Shown here: positions 52,038-60,236 of the stretch, piece after piece | Position numbering within the stretch: position 1 is the first letter of the stretch | Layout of the letters: each line of letters starts with the position of its first letter | Assembly (NCBI GenBank): GCA_017449525.1 | Contig: JAFTFL010000014.1 | Location: 55,086 to 119,085 of the forward strand | Direction: 5' to 3' | Source: Bacteroidales bacterium | GTDB taxonomy: Bacteria > Bacteroidota > Bacteroidia > Bacteroidales > P3 | Length of the DNA stretch: 64,000 nucleotides | Program-made: the position numbers and the translations under genes | The notes under the pieces: model-generated | The model's database searches: none | The model's input: the letters and a program-made list of their open reading frames with translations, nothing else | Told to the model about the DNA's origin: nothing

Positions 52038-53642
52038 TTATTTCTTGCTCCAATTGACGGTATATTGAGGGATGCCGTTCTCCTTCACTTTGATGGAGGT
52101 GCGGTTGCCCATGCGAAGCGTGCCGTTGGGCTTGCAGCCCTCGCCTCGCAGGCTGCGTACTACGTAGTGTGGATTGCTGAATAGGTGGATGATAGGCGTT
52201 GCGGCCGAGGCTCTGCGCACTGCTATTTCAATCTTCCATTCTACGGGTGCGCTGATGTCGCCCCCCTGTCCGATGGTGAGTTTCTTGCGCCGGCGCACTG
52301 GATAGGGTGGCACCAGTTCAGTGTCGTTCTTCCACACGCTGAATGAGCCCGTGATGTAGGTGCGGCGATTGCGTGCTGATTTGACCAGCATCACGATGAT
52401 GTAGAGTAGTATGAGCAGTAGGCAGATGATGAAAGTGCGCCAGGTGAGTGGGTAGTTGAACACGCGGCCATGCAGGGCTACGGTGGTGGTGTAGGTGGGG
52501 TGGGGCGTTGCGAGCAGCTGTTCCAACTCTTGGCTGTAGGCCACATGGCAGGTGGCTCTAAGGCGTAGGGTGTCGTCTACCGAGCTGAATCTTGGGCGCA
52601 GCCAGCTGCGGTTGTCCTGAATGATGCGGCCGATGCGCTCCACCGTGGTGGGGTGGTCGCCCAGTTGTACAGGCAGGGCGCAGTTGTCGTGGCGGCAGCG
52701 CACCTCAAAGTGTTGCCGCCCGTTGCTGCAGGCTATGCTGTCCAGCACCAGGTTGTTGAATACCTGGTTGGGGTGCCACGTGATGTTGCTTAGCGTTAGG
52801 TTGCCGTCGCGGTCCACTTCGGCGGAGGCACTCATGCGCGTGTCGGTGAGCATGCCTCTTATTATCTGTCTGAACCTATCCTTAAGCATATCGTTCTTGT
52901 GCATGTTGAACCAGTTGGCCAGTGCTTCACCAGTGGTGATGTCCTGCCGTTCGGGATTGAACGAGGCGAACACGGAGAGTACTCGGTCAATGTGGGTGGC
53001 GCGACCTGGCAGGTTTAGGGCTACGATGTTGACGTTCTTGTTCTGTAGCTGTAGGTCGGCTTCTTGCCTACGGGTTTGCCAGTCGGCTGCGCCGCGTCGT
53101 TCGGCTGAGGGGTCGTCTTCAAAGTCAGTGATAATGAAGACGAATTTCAAGTCGTTGCGCCCTGTGCGACTGAGGTCTTTCAGGAGTGCCTGTACCATGT
53201 TGTCGAGGTCGGTGTGGTTGTAGAACCGTTCGCGCTCCTGTTTCGAGGTGGGTTTGTCGTAGAGGTGGTCGGCATACTGTGCCAGGCCTTTGCGCATGTC
53301 GGCGTTGAGCGTGCCGCTGCCGCCGATGTCTATTTTGGCTTCGCCCCCAAACTTGATGAGGCTGACGTGGTCGCCGTCGGGCAGGGCACCGAAGAAGTCT
53401 TTCAGTGCTGGCACCAGTATGTCGCGGTAGCGGTCCATAGTGCCCGATACATCGATGGCGAACACATAGTCGGCATTTTGGTTGCGCAGCTCCTCGCCAA
53501 ACTGTTGCATCAGCTGCGGATAGTCGCGCTTCAACACCTGCAACCCATCCTGCGCATGAGTTGGCGTGGTGATGAGCAGGAACGAAAAAACTACTGTGAG
53601 CGAAGTGAAAAAGCGAAAAACGTGCCTCATGATTTCCTTCAT
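52038..53642 (-). CDS. VWA-domain transmembrane protein, first gene of the tubulin-like operon
   Basis: 534 residues from the ATG at 53642, chosen because it opens a signal peptide (FRFFTSLTVVFSFLLITTPTHAQ). Longer in-frame starts exist, including 53780. The VWA domain starts near residue 58 with an intact MIDAS (DVSGT, Asp64-Ser66-Thr68) and FVFIITDFEDD as the later acidic motif. A membrane helix lies at about 400-420 (FIICLLLILLYIIVMLVK). A 114-residue cytosolic C-domain follows, beta-rich, possibly FHA-like (KKLTIGQGGDI). Predicted topology places the VWA domain in the periplasm and the tail beside the tubulin-like protein. Confidence 0.8.
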   Translation of the reverse strand: MKEIMRHVFRFFTSLTVVFSFLLITTPTHAQDGLQVLKRDYPQLMQQFGEELRNQNADYVFAIDVSGTMDRYRDILVPALKDFFGALPDGDHVSLIKFGGEAKIDIGGSGTLNADMRKGLAQYADHLYDKPTSKQERERFYNHTDLDNMVQALLKDLSRTGRNDLKFVFIITDFEDDPSAERRGAADWQTRRQEADLQLQNKNVNIVALNLPGRATHIDRVLSVFASFNPERQDITTGEALANWFNMHKNDMLKDRFRQIIRGMLTDTRMSASAEVDRDGNLTLSNITWHPNQVFNNLVLDSIACSNGRQHFEVRCRHDNCALPVQLGDHPTTVERIGRIIQDNRSWLRPRFSSVDDTLRLRATCHVAYSQELEQLLATPHPTYTTTVALHGRVFNYPLTWRTFIICLLLILLYIIVMLVKSARNRRTYITGSFSVWKNDTELVPPYPVRRRKKLTIGQGGDISAPVEWKIEIAVRRASAATPIIHLFSNPHYVVRSLRGEGCKPNGTLRMGNRTSIKVKENGIPQYTVNWSKK

Positions 53643-53831
53643 TTTTCTGAGCAATTTTGTTGCGTCAAGCCATTTTGTCTGTGCGTGTGCTGCATTTTTT
53701 GCACGAGGTTGTGTGTTGTTCGACACCTCTGTATGTGGCTGTTCTCTCTTTGTGTGTCTGGATTGTACATCCTCTGACATGCTGTTGTTTGGCGTGTTGG
53801 AGGGGGTAATGTGCTGCACAATATGACAATG

Positions 53832-53839
53832 CAAAGATA
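53832..53839 (-). promoter_or_regulatory. TATCTTTG -7 box of the VWA/tubulin-like operon
   Basis: A minus-strand match, with a leader of about 185 nt to 53642 or about 50 nt to the alternative ATG at 53780. Confidence 0.6.
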
Positions 53840-53882
53840 ACGAAAATAAATGATATATGGTTCGGAAATGGTTTTAAATGTG

Positions 53883-53890
53883 TACCTTTG
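53883..53890 (+). promoter_or_regulatory. TACCTTTG -7 box, divergent from the VWA promoter
   Basis: A plus-strand TAnnTTTG, 390 nt before adeC and upstream of array E. It may give a long-leader transcript or a small RNA. Confidence 0.4.
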
Positions 53891-54077
53891 CATCGTGGGT
53901 CGCCGTGGAGGGCAATGCCGTTTTGCGGCGCAGTCCTGCACTTTGCCTCGCAGCGCATCGTAGATGTATTGTCATGGACAACGAGGGCGGTGGCGTACGA
54001 GAGTTGGGGTTGGTGCTGTTCGGCATCGACCCCTTGTTGTTTCTTTTCGGTTGTATATTATGTGGTTGTGCGGATAT

Positions 54078-54162
54078 GATGCCGTACTGCATCGGGGCTT
54101 ATGCCGTGCGGCATGGAGTCGGATGTCGTACGGCTGGGGGGTGTTGGCTGTACGGCGTGGGA
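54078..54162. repeat. 22-bp tandem repeat array E, GCCGTACGGC core
   Basis: Cores at 54084 (GTACTG), 54106 (GTGCGG), 54128 (GTACGG) and 54150 (GTACGG), exactly 22 bp apart. The adeC -7 box starts 46 bp after the last core, about two periods. The remainder of 53891-54195 holds no supported gene. Confidence 0.82.
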
Positions 54163-54195
54163 AGGACGCGCGCTCATGGCACGCAATAAAAGTCG

Positions 54196-54203
54196 TATCT
54201 TTG
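54196..54203 (+). promoter_or_regulatory. TATCTTTG -7 box of adeC
   Basis: A perfect TAnnTTTG; about 70 nt leader to the adeC ATG. Confidence 0.62.
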
Positions 54204-54279
54204 CAATCCGTAAAACAGTTCGCTTCGGCATCCTTCACGGCACGGTCCAAACTGCCGAGCAGAACGTGCATAACAACTT

Positions 54280-55971
54280 ATGAACAACGACACCAAGACT
54301 TCCTCCCCTGCGTCGCCGCAGTGCGTGCGAGGGAATATTGTGGACATTCAGCACCGCACCATCCGTCCATCCGTCCTCACGGTGGCTGGTGGCACTATTC
54401 AATCTATCGAGCCGCTGCCGGCCGAGGTGGATAGCCGCCTGCTGCCCTATGTGCTGCCGGGCTTCATCGACGCGCACATTCACATAGAGAGCACGCTGCT
54501 CACTCCTTCGCATTTTGCGCCGTTGGCGGTGGCTCATGGCACCGTGGGCGTAGTGGCCGACCCCCACGAAATCGCCAACGTGATGGGTACTGATGGGCTG
54601 CGTTTCATGTTGAGCGATAGTAAAAAGACGCTGTTCCACTGCTGCTTCATGGTGCCGAGCAGTGTGCCGAGCACCGCTTTCGAAACGGCGGGGGCATCGC
54701 TGTCGGCGGCTCAGACGGCGCGTCTGCTTCAGAAAGAGGATTACTACGGTTTGGCCGAAATGATGAACTACACCGGCGTGCTATCGGCCGATGCTGAGGT
54801 GATGGCCAAATTGGCTGCGGCGCAGGCATGTCACAAGCCGATTGACGGCCATGCGCCTGGGCTGCGTGGCGACGAGGCTCGTTGATATGTGGAGGCTGGC
54901 ATCTTGACCGACCACGAATGCACCGCACTGCCCGAGGCTCAAGAGCGCATAGCCCTGGGTATGAAGATCCTGATCCGCGAGGGCTGTGCCGCACGCGATT
55001 TCGATGCCCTCATGCCGCTCTTGGCACGCTACGACAAGGAACTGATGTTCTGTACCGACGATGCCTATCCCGACGACCTGCAGCAGGGACACATCGATGC
55101 GCTGGTGCGTCGCGCCATTGCGGCTGGCATGCCGTTCTGGAATGTGCTGCAGGCTGCCTGTGCCACCCCCGTGGCACATTACGGGCTGCCCATCGGCCAG
55201 TTGCGCGTGGGCGATAGTGCCGACTTCATTGTGGTGGACAACTTCCGCAGTCTGACTATACTGAATACTTATATTGGTGGCACGAAGGTCTATGACAGGT
55301 ACGAGGGCGTACAGCCTGCTTTGCATGTGCGGACGCGCCGTACCACGGCCGCGTTGCCCAATAATTTCAAGGCGCGGCCAGTGGGTGTGGCAGACTTGCA
55401 GGTGGAGGCCACTGGCAGCAAGATGCGCGTCATAGCGGCACACGAGCGTAGCCTGCTCACCGACGTGCTGACCGTCGCACCTCGGGTGGAGGCTGGCTAC
55501 GTGTTGACCGACACGCGCAAGGATGTGCTGAAACTGGTGGTGCAGAACCGTTATGAGGAGGCTGCGCCGCAGGTGGCGTTCATTCACGGCTTTGGGCTGA
55601 AGCGCGGGGCCCTTGCATCTACCATTGCCCACGACAGCCACAACATTATTGCTGTCGGGGTGTCGGACACCGACTTGGCTGCGGCTATCAATGCGCTGGT
55701 GTCCAGCAAAGGAGGCATGGTGGCAGTGTGTGGCGATAGGCAGGAGTTGTTGCCCCTGCCCGTGGCTGGCCTGATGAGCGACGAAGAGGGAACGGAAGTG
55801 GCGCGTGTGCACGCGCGGCTGAGGACGATGGCTCAACACATGGGCTGCCGGTTCGAAGCACCGTTCATGACGTTGGCCTTCATGGCGCTGCCCGTTATCC
55901 CGCGGCTGAAACTGACCGACCGCGGTCTTTTCGATTCGGAGCACTTCTGCTTCACCCCCTTGTTTTGCTGA
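54280..55971 (+). pseudogene. adeC: Adenine deaminase interrupted by one in-frame TGA
   Basis: Adenine deaminase (amidohydrolase) turns adenine into hypoxanthine. The frame is intact over 564 codons except for a TGA at 54883-54885, within DGHAPGLRGDEAR-stop-YVEAGILTDHEC. Homologues usually have Arg or Asn at about this place, so a CGA-to-TGA transition is the simplest cause. Both sides are otherwise well conserved: metal-binding HIHIEST, DPHEIANV, EMMNYTGVL and the C-terminal GGMVAVCGD. Either a recent pseudogene, a read-through case, or a sequence error. A downstream start could only give an inactive C-terminal fragment. Confidence 0.85.
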
Positions 55972-55999
55972 CAAGGTTTGCAAGCAGCCTAATAGAAGC

Positions 56000-56038
56000 A
56001 GCAAGGGGCGATGTAACAGCGTTACATCGCCCCTTGCT
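56000..56038. terminator. Bidirectional hairpin between adeC and atoE
   Basis: An 18-bp perfect stem (56000-56017 with 56021-56038), AGC loop, between convergent genes. Confidence 0.85.
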
Positions 56039-56105
56039 TGAGTAGGAGTATGAGTCTCGTGCCTCTGCGGTGCCTCCGCAGGGGGCATTCTGTGCAGTTA
56101 GTGTG

Positions 56106-57458
56106 CTACAAGGCCCACAGTAGCAGTCCAGAGCAGATGACTACGCCCGTGGCCAAGAGGTCAATGAGACAGAAGCCCATAATGTCGCGCGCATCGAGTT
56201 TGGCTATGGCCAGCGCAGGCAAAGCCCAGAAAGGCTGAATGAGGTTGGTCCACGCATCTCCCCAGGCTATGGCCACACCCGTAAGGCCTGGATCGACTCC
56301 CAAGTTGGCTCCAGCGGCGAACATAATAGGGGCTTGGATGGCCCAGTGTCCGCCACCAGAGGGTACGAACATGTTAAGGACCGCTGCACATAAAAAGGTT
56401 AGGAGCGGATAGGTAACGGGAGTAGAAATAGAGATGCAGGCATTGCTGATGACTGTGCCGAGACAGATGCCGCTTGCCCCAACGCCCGTGATGATGCCCA
56501 TGATACCAGCATAGAACGGAAACTGTAGGAGGATGCCTGCCGCCCCCGACACCGATTGGCCAAAAGCTCTGACGTAGGCCAACGGCGACCCATGGAGCAG
56601 GAGCCCACAGAAGAGGAATATCATAATCACCACACCCAGATCGAAGGTGCCCCCCTGCACGAATAGCCGTATCACCACGTAGGCCAACCCCAGCAATCCC
56701 AGTAGCCAAGCCAACAAGCGGCTCTGCTCCATGCGCTCGGCAGGTGTGGTAGGAGTCTTGCTCCTCACTTCGGAAGGCTCGGCCAAGAGCTGCGGGTCGA
56801 CGCTCACCACTCGGTCGGCGTGGGGGTGCATCAGCATGTTGACCACCGTCAGCACTGCAATGCAGACAACTACCATCACCAGATTGGGCAGTGCCAAGAT
56901 GGTGTGCGAAACGGGAATGGCCCCAGTGAGTATGCCTCCCGTCGCTTGAGTCAAGGCTTCGCCTGGGGTGGCCATCGTGAGCGGAATAGAACCGGAAAGG
57001 CCAGCATGCCATACCACAAAACCGCTGTAGGCCGACGAGATGAGTAGCCGGTAGTCTACGCCTTTGAGCCGCAGGGCGATCTCTTTGGCGAATATCACCC
57101 CAACGATGAGGCCGAACCCCCAGTTGAGCCAACAGGCTACAGCCGAAATCACGGTAACCAAAGCAATAGCGGCTACGGGTGTTTTGGGCAACGAGGCTAA
57201 GGCTTGGATGGCACGCTTGATGGCGGGTGCTTTGGCCAGAGTGGAACCACACACCAGTACCAGTGCCATCTGCATGGCGAAGGCCAGCAGCCCCCACACA
57301 CCGCCACCCCAGTGGGCAACCACCTCGAGGGGTGTCTGATGGCAGATGGGCATGGCCAAAAGTGCAGCGACAAATGTGAGGATAATCGCAAAAACAAAAG
57401 GCTCGGGCAACCACCGCTGCACGACCTTTACACAGACATTGATAATCTTCTGAAACAT
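56106..57458 (-). CDS. atoE: Short-chain fatty acid transporter (AtoE family)
   Basis: 450 residues from the ATG at 57458 (MFQKIINVCVKVVQRWLPEP), a start shared by the family; the open frame further upstream is not coding. It has about eleven membrane helices and family motifs NWGFGLIVGVIFAKE, WHAGLSGSIPLTMATPGE and FVPSGGGHWAIQAP. AtoE proteins move acetoacetate, butyrate and similar acids, which fits an organism that ferments lysine to butyrate and acetate. The promoter overlaps an inverted repeat. Confidence 0.9.
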   Translation of the reverse strand: MFQKIINVCVKVVQRWLPEPFVFAIILTFVAALLAMPICHQTPLEVVAHWGGGVWGLLAFAMQMALVLVCGSTLAKAPAIKRAIQALASLPKTPVAAIALVTVISAVACWLNWGFGLIVGVIFAKEIALRLKGVDYRLLISSAYSGFVVWHAGLSGSIPLTMATPGEALTQATGGILTGAIPVSHTILALPNLVMVVVCIAVLTVVNMLMHPHADRVVSVDPQLLAEPSEVRSKTPTTPAERMEQSRLLAWLLGLLGLAYVVIRLFVQGGTFDLGVVIMIFLFCGLLLHGSPLAYVRAFGQSVSGAAGILLQFPFYAGIMGIITGVGASGICLGTVISNACISISTPVTYPLLTFLCAAVLNMFVPSGGGHWAIQAPIMFAAGANLGVDPGLTGVAIAWGDAWTNLIQPFWALPALAIAKLDARDIMGFCLIDLLATGVVICSGLLLWAL

Positions 57459-57488
57459 GGCTTCGAGTTTATCTTTCCTTGTAAACGG

Positions 57489-57513
57489 GGTGCAAAGATA
57501 AGGATTTTGCACC
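57489..57513 (-). promoter_or_regulatory. atoE promoter (TATCTTTG at 57493-57500) inside an inverted repeat
   Basis: The -7 box lies on the minus strand, with a leader of about 30 nt. An 8-bp palindrome (GGTGCAAA 57489-57496 and TTTGCACC 57506-57513) overlaps it, a possible operator. Confidence 0.55.
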
Positions 57514-57680
57514 GTTTGGCTGTACGACACCTCTTGTACATCTGTGGCGCGAGGGGGAATGAAGCGTGGGGTGGCGGTGTGGAGTGGAGAACAGGACATA
57601 CAATAATTTATGTAGCGGTGCGTTTCACCGACTCTTGCCCAGTGTGGCACAAATTGTTCTATAATATAAGGAATATAGTA

Positions 57681-58736
57681 ATGAAAATGGCAAGATGGGC
57701 TGCGGTCTTCGTTCCTGTGGTGTTGGGACTGGTGTTGGCCTGCGGAGGAGCAAAGCAGGATGACCCAACGGAATGGGACACTTCGAGCGAGGAGGAACTT
57801 TGGGGAGAGGCAACGGAGGAAGAGGCAATTGCCGAGGAAGAAGCGAAGGAGCACACCGCGGTAACGCTTGACATGCTGCTGGCTGCACCAGTCGAAGTTG
57901 AATTTCAATGGTATCAATACATGGACAGCACCGAGATGGACGATGCGGCGATGAAGCTCCTATGCCGCATTATGTCGATGTACGAGTTGTGCAGCACAGC
58001 GGCTGATGACTGGGTGTGGTGCCAGGCGGTCGATACGCTGGCGCACCAGTTCATGAGGGAGAAGAAGGTTTACCTTTCGCAGCCGCAGGAGTTCGAGACA
58101 GCAATAGCTGCCGCAAAACACCAGATTGATTGGTATGGCTTCGGTAGTCAATTGGAGATGAACCTCTATTCCACGGTGGATGCCCGATTAGACTACCTGC
58201 GTGTGGTGTACAAGTATAGGCAGATGGCTGCCTATTGGAGTTTGGTCGATAAGTTGAAGAAGATGCCCAAGTTACTCTTTGAAGAGTTCAGTGCATGGCA
58301 CAACTGGGCTACCGCTCAGTACCAGGTATATCATCGTGAGAAGACTGAGGGTTTGCCCTACTATTCCATGCTGCCTATAGAGCTGAATGCTTACGCCCAA
58401 TGGTTGACAGAGAACCGCATGCGTATGCTATCTGTGGAGGAAGAGGTGATAGAGTGTGGCACTGTGTACAAGCAACAGGGCAAGACCGTAACGGGCGAAC
58501 AGTGGCAAAAGGTGCGTGCAGCGCACGCCTCCGACACGGCCGCCCTTGATGCTGCCGAGCAGTGGATAGCAGCACGGCAGCGTATCGTGCGCTACTTTTC
58601 GACACAGAAGACTGCGTATCAGGGAAGTAACTACAAGAAAATATCTGAGTCGTATGACTGTATAACGGCCGATATTCACAGCCGCATTGCTGGCACACTT
58701 GCACCAGTGGTGCCCGAGGAGTACTACGAGATTTAA
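57681..58736 (+). CDS. Acidic lipoprotein of unknown function
   Basis: 351 residues from the ATG at 57681: signal MKMARWAAVFVPVVLGLVL and lipobox LACG. Immediately after comes a Glu/Asp-rich low-complexity stretch (SSEEELWGEATEEEAIAEEE), then a mostly helical domain with many Trp/Tyr. No family recognised. The much longer open frame starting at 57204 is antisense to atoE and not used. Likely co-transcribed with the following nitroreductase (91 nt). Confidence 0.72.
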   Translation: MKMARWAAVFVPVVLGLVLACGGAKQDDPTEWDTSSEEELWGEATEEEAIAEEEAKEHTAVTLDMLLAAPVEVEFQWYQYMDSTEMDDAAMKLLCRIMSMYELCSTAADDWVWCQAVDTLAHQFMREKKVYLSQPQEFETAIAAAKHQIDWYGFGSQLEMNLYSTVDARLDYLRVVYKYRQMAAYWSLVDKLKKMPKLLFEEFSAWHNWATAQYQVYHREKTEGLPYYSMLPIELNAYAQWLTENRMRMLSVEEEVIECGTVYKQQGKTVTGEQWQKVRAAHASDTAALDAAEQWIAARQRIVRYFSTQKTAYQGSNYKKISESYDCITADIHSRIAGTLAPVVPEEYYEI

Positions 58737-58827
58737 GCCCCTAAAGCAGCAGACTACGGGCAGGCTCTGCTCGGAGCTGACTGCAAGGCAGGAGAACGGA
58801 AAAACCGAAAGACAACACATATAAAAT

Positions 58828-59361
58828 ATGGAATCGAACATCGTATTGGAATGCTTGCGCACAAGGCGCAGCATCAGAAAGTACAGCCCACAGCAGATTA
58901 CCGATGAGGAACTGACCGCTGTCCTCGAGGCTGGAACCTACGCACCCACAGGTAAAGGGCTTCAAGACCCCTGGATTGTGGCGGTGCAGAAGCGCGAACA
59001 GATAGAGACTCTCGTACGCATGAACGCCACAGTCATGGGAGTAGAAAGCAACCCGTACTACGACGCACCGACGATTGTGCTGGTCTTTGCCTCCTCGCCC
59101 GACAAGTGGGCCAATGGCATTTTAGATGGCACATTGGTGCTTGGCAACATGATGACAGCAGCTCATGCACTTGGGCTCGGAGCCTGCTGGATTAATAGAG
59201 AGCGTGAGATGTTCGCCACCGAAGAGGGGCGCGCCCTAATGAAGCAGTGGGGACTGCCCGACGGCCTGGTGGGAGTGGGAGCACTCTCGCTGGGTTATCC
59301 TGCCGGCACTCCCAAGCCGCAACCAGCTCGCAAGGAGAACTACTTCCGTATAATCCGTTGA
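58828..59361 (+). CDS. Nitroreductase family FMN oxidoreductase
   Basis: 177 residues, the short single-domain type. It begins with the family motif RTRRSIRKYSPQQITDEEL and has the APTGKGLQDPWIV loop for FMN phosphate, GNMMTAAHALGLGACWI, and a C-terminal GYPAGTPKPQPARK. It reduces nitro or quinone compounds with NAD(P)H; the natural substrate is unknown. It is followed 17 nt later by an MBL-fold lipoprotein. Confidence 0.93.
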   Translation: MESNIVLECLRTRRSIRKYSPQQITDEELTAVLEAGTYAPTGKGLQDPWIVAVQKREQIETLVRMNATVMGVESNPYYDAPTIVLVFASSPDKWANGILDGTLVLGNMMTAAHALGLGACWINREREMFATEEGRALMKQWGLPDGLVGVGALSLGYPAGTPKPQPARKENYFRIIR

Positions 59362-59378
59362 ATATTAAAGAACCATAT

Positions 59379-60236
59379 ATGATGACAAAGAGAACTTCTT
59401 GTCGGCTATCCCTGTTGACGTTGGTAGCCCTGCTCCTGCTGGGGGCATGCAAAGGCCGTATTCAACCGAAGATGCCGCTCGACTCCACAGCCGTGAATAC
59501 TGAAGGTGTCGTGCGTGAACCCCACGAGGGTTTTGAGCTGATTACCATTCAGGACAAACCGTCACGCGCCACGCGCGACCTCTTTGCATCCTACCCTGCA
59601 GAGCTGATAGATTCACTGCTGCCAGCCGAAGGTATAGCGACAGGCATCAACTGCTTCTTGATTGCCAATGACCATATCACAGTGCTGGTGGATGCAGGCT
59701 TAGGGAGTGAGGCTGGTGGGGTGTTGTTGGAGAAGCTGGCAGCCCTTCATGTGCGACCCGAGAAGATTGATGCTGTACTGCTGACGCACTTCCACCCCGA
59801 CCACATTGGCGGGCTGTTGCACAATGGGGGCCCAGCGTTCCCGACGGCGCACATCTACGCTTCGGTGCCCGAGTTTGAAGCCTGGACACAGGGCGAGCTT
59901 GCAGCAAGAAACGAGCAGGTGATGGCTATGCTCAGCAATTATGCAGAGCGGCTACATCTATTCATGGATGGAGATACGCTGATGGACCACATTGTAGCCC
60001 ATCTCGCACCTGGCCATACGCCCGGACACACCCTTTTCGAGAGGGGCGATGTGTTGATTGTGGGCGACATGTTCCATGCGGCTCCGCTGCAAACTGCTTG
60101 CCCAGAGCTGTGCGCACGCTACGACATGGACACCGCTCAAGCGGTGCAAAGCCGCGTCAAGTGGACGCAATATGCACGGCAGCACCAGCTCACGATAGTG
60201 GGCATGCATGTGGCCTTGCCAGGTGTGGTGCAGTAG
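59379..60236 (+). CDS. Metallo-beta-lactamase-fold lipoprotein hydrolase
   Basis: 285 residues from the ATG at 59379: lipobox LGAC, Cys24. The MBL zinc motif is THFHPDHIGGL (HxHxDH), with GLGSEAGG before it, LAPGHTPGHTLF as the next His ligand and VGDMFHAAP giving the bridging Asp. The layout resembles lactonase/arylsulfatase-like MBL enzymes acting in the periplasm. Its stop (60234-60236) touches the stop of the convergent GNAT-HD gene with no gap. Confidence 0.87.
   Translation: MMTKRTSCRLSLLTLVALLLLGACKGRIQPKMPLDSTAVNTEGVVREPHEGFELITIQDKPSRATRDLFASYPAELIDSLLPAEGIATGINCFLIANDHITVLVDAGLGSEAGGVLLEKLAALHVRPEKIDAVLLTHFHPDHIGGLLHNGGPAFPTAHIYASVPEFEAWTQGELAARNEQVMAMLSNYAERLHLFMDGDTLMDHIVAHLAPGHTPGHTLFERGDVLIVGDMFHAAPLQTACPELCARYDMDTAQAVQSRVKWTQYARQHQLTIVGMHVALPGVVQ

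Noticed and set aside
53643-53834. Long N-terminal extension of the VWA protein
   Set aside because: The first in-frame ATG overlaps the -7 box, and the extension is polar and would precede a normal signal peptide; the ATG at 53780 remains a weaker alternative.
54883-54885. TGA recoded as an amino acid genome-wide
   Set aside because: Several intact genes (valS, for example) end with TGA, so the standard stop meaning holds.
54889-55971. Second adeC ORF as an independent gene
   Set aside because: It starts mid-domain, directly after the TGA and in the same frame as the first part, and lacks the N-terminal metal ligands.
54781-56088. 435-residue open frame antisense to adeC
   Set aside because: adeC motifs on + are conserved on both sides of its TGA; the minus frame lacks motifs and would overrun the 56000-56038 terminator.
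57204-57680. Upstream extension of the acidic lipoprotein gene
   Set aside because: It is antisense to atoE and its promoter; the ATG at 57681 opens a proper lipoprotein signal.
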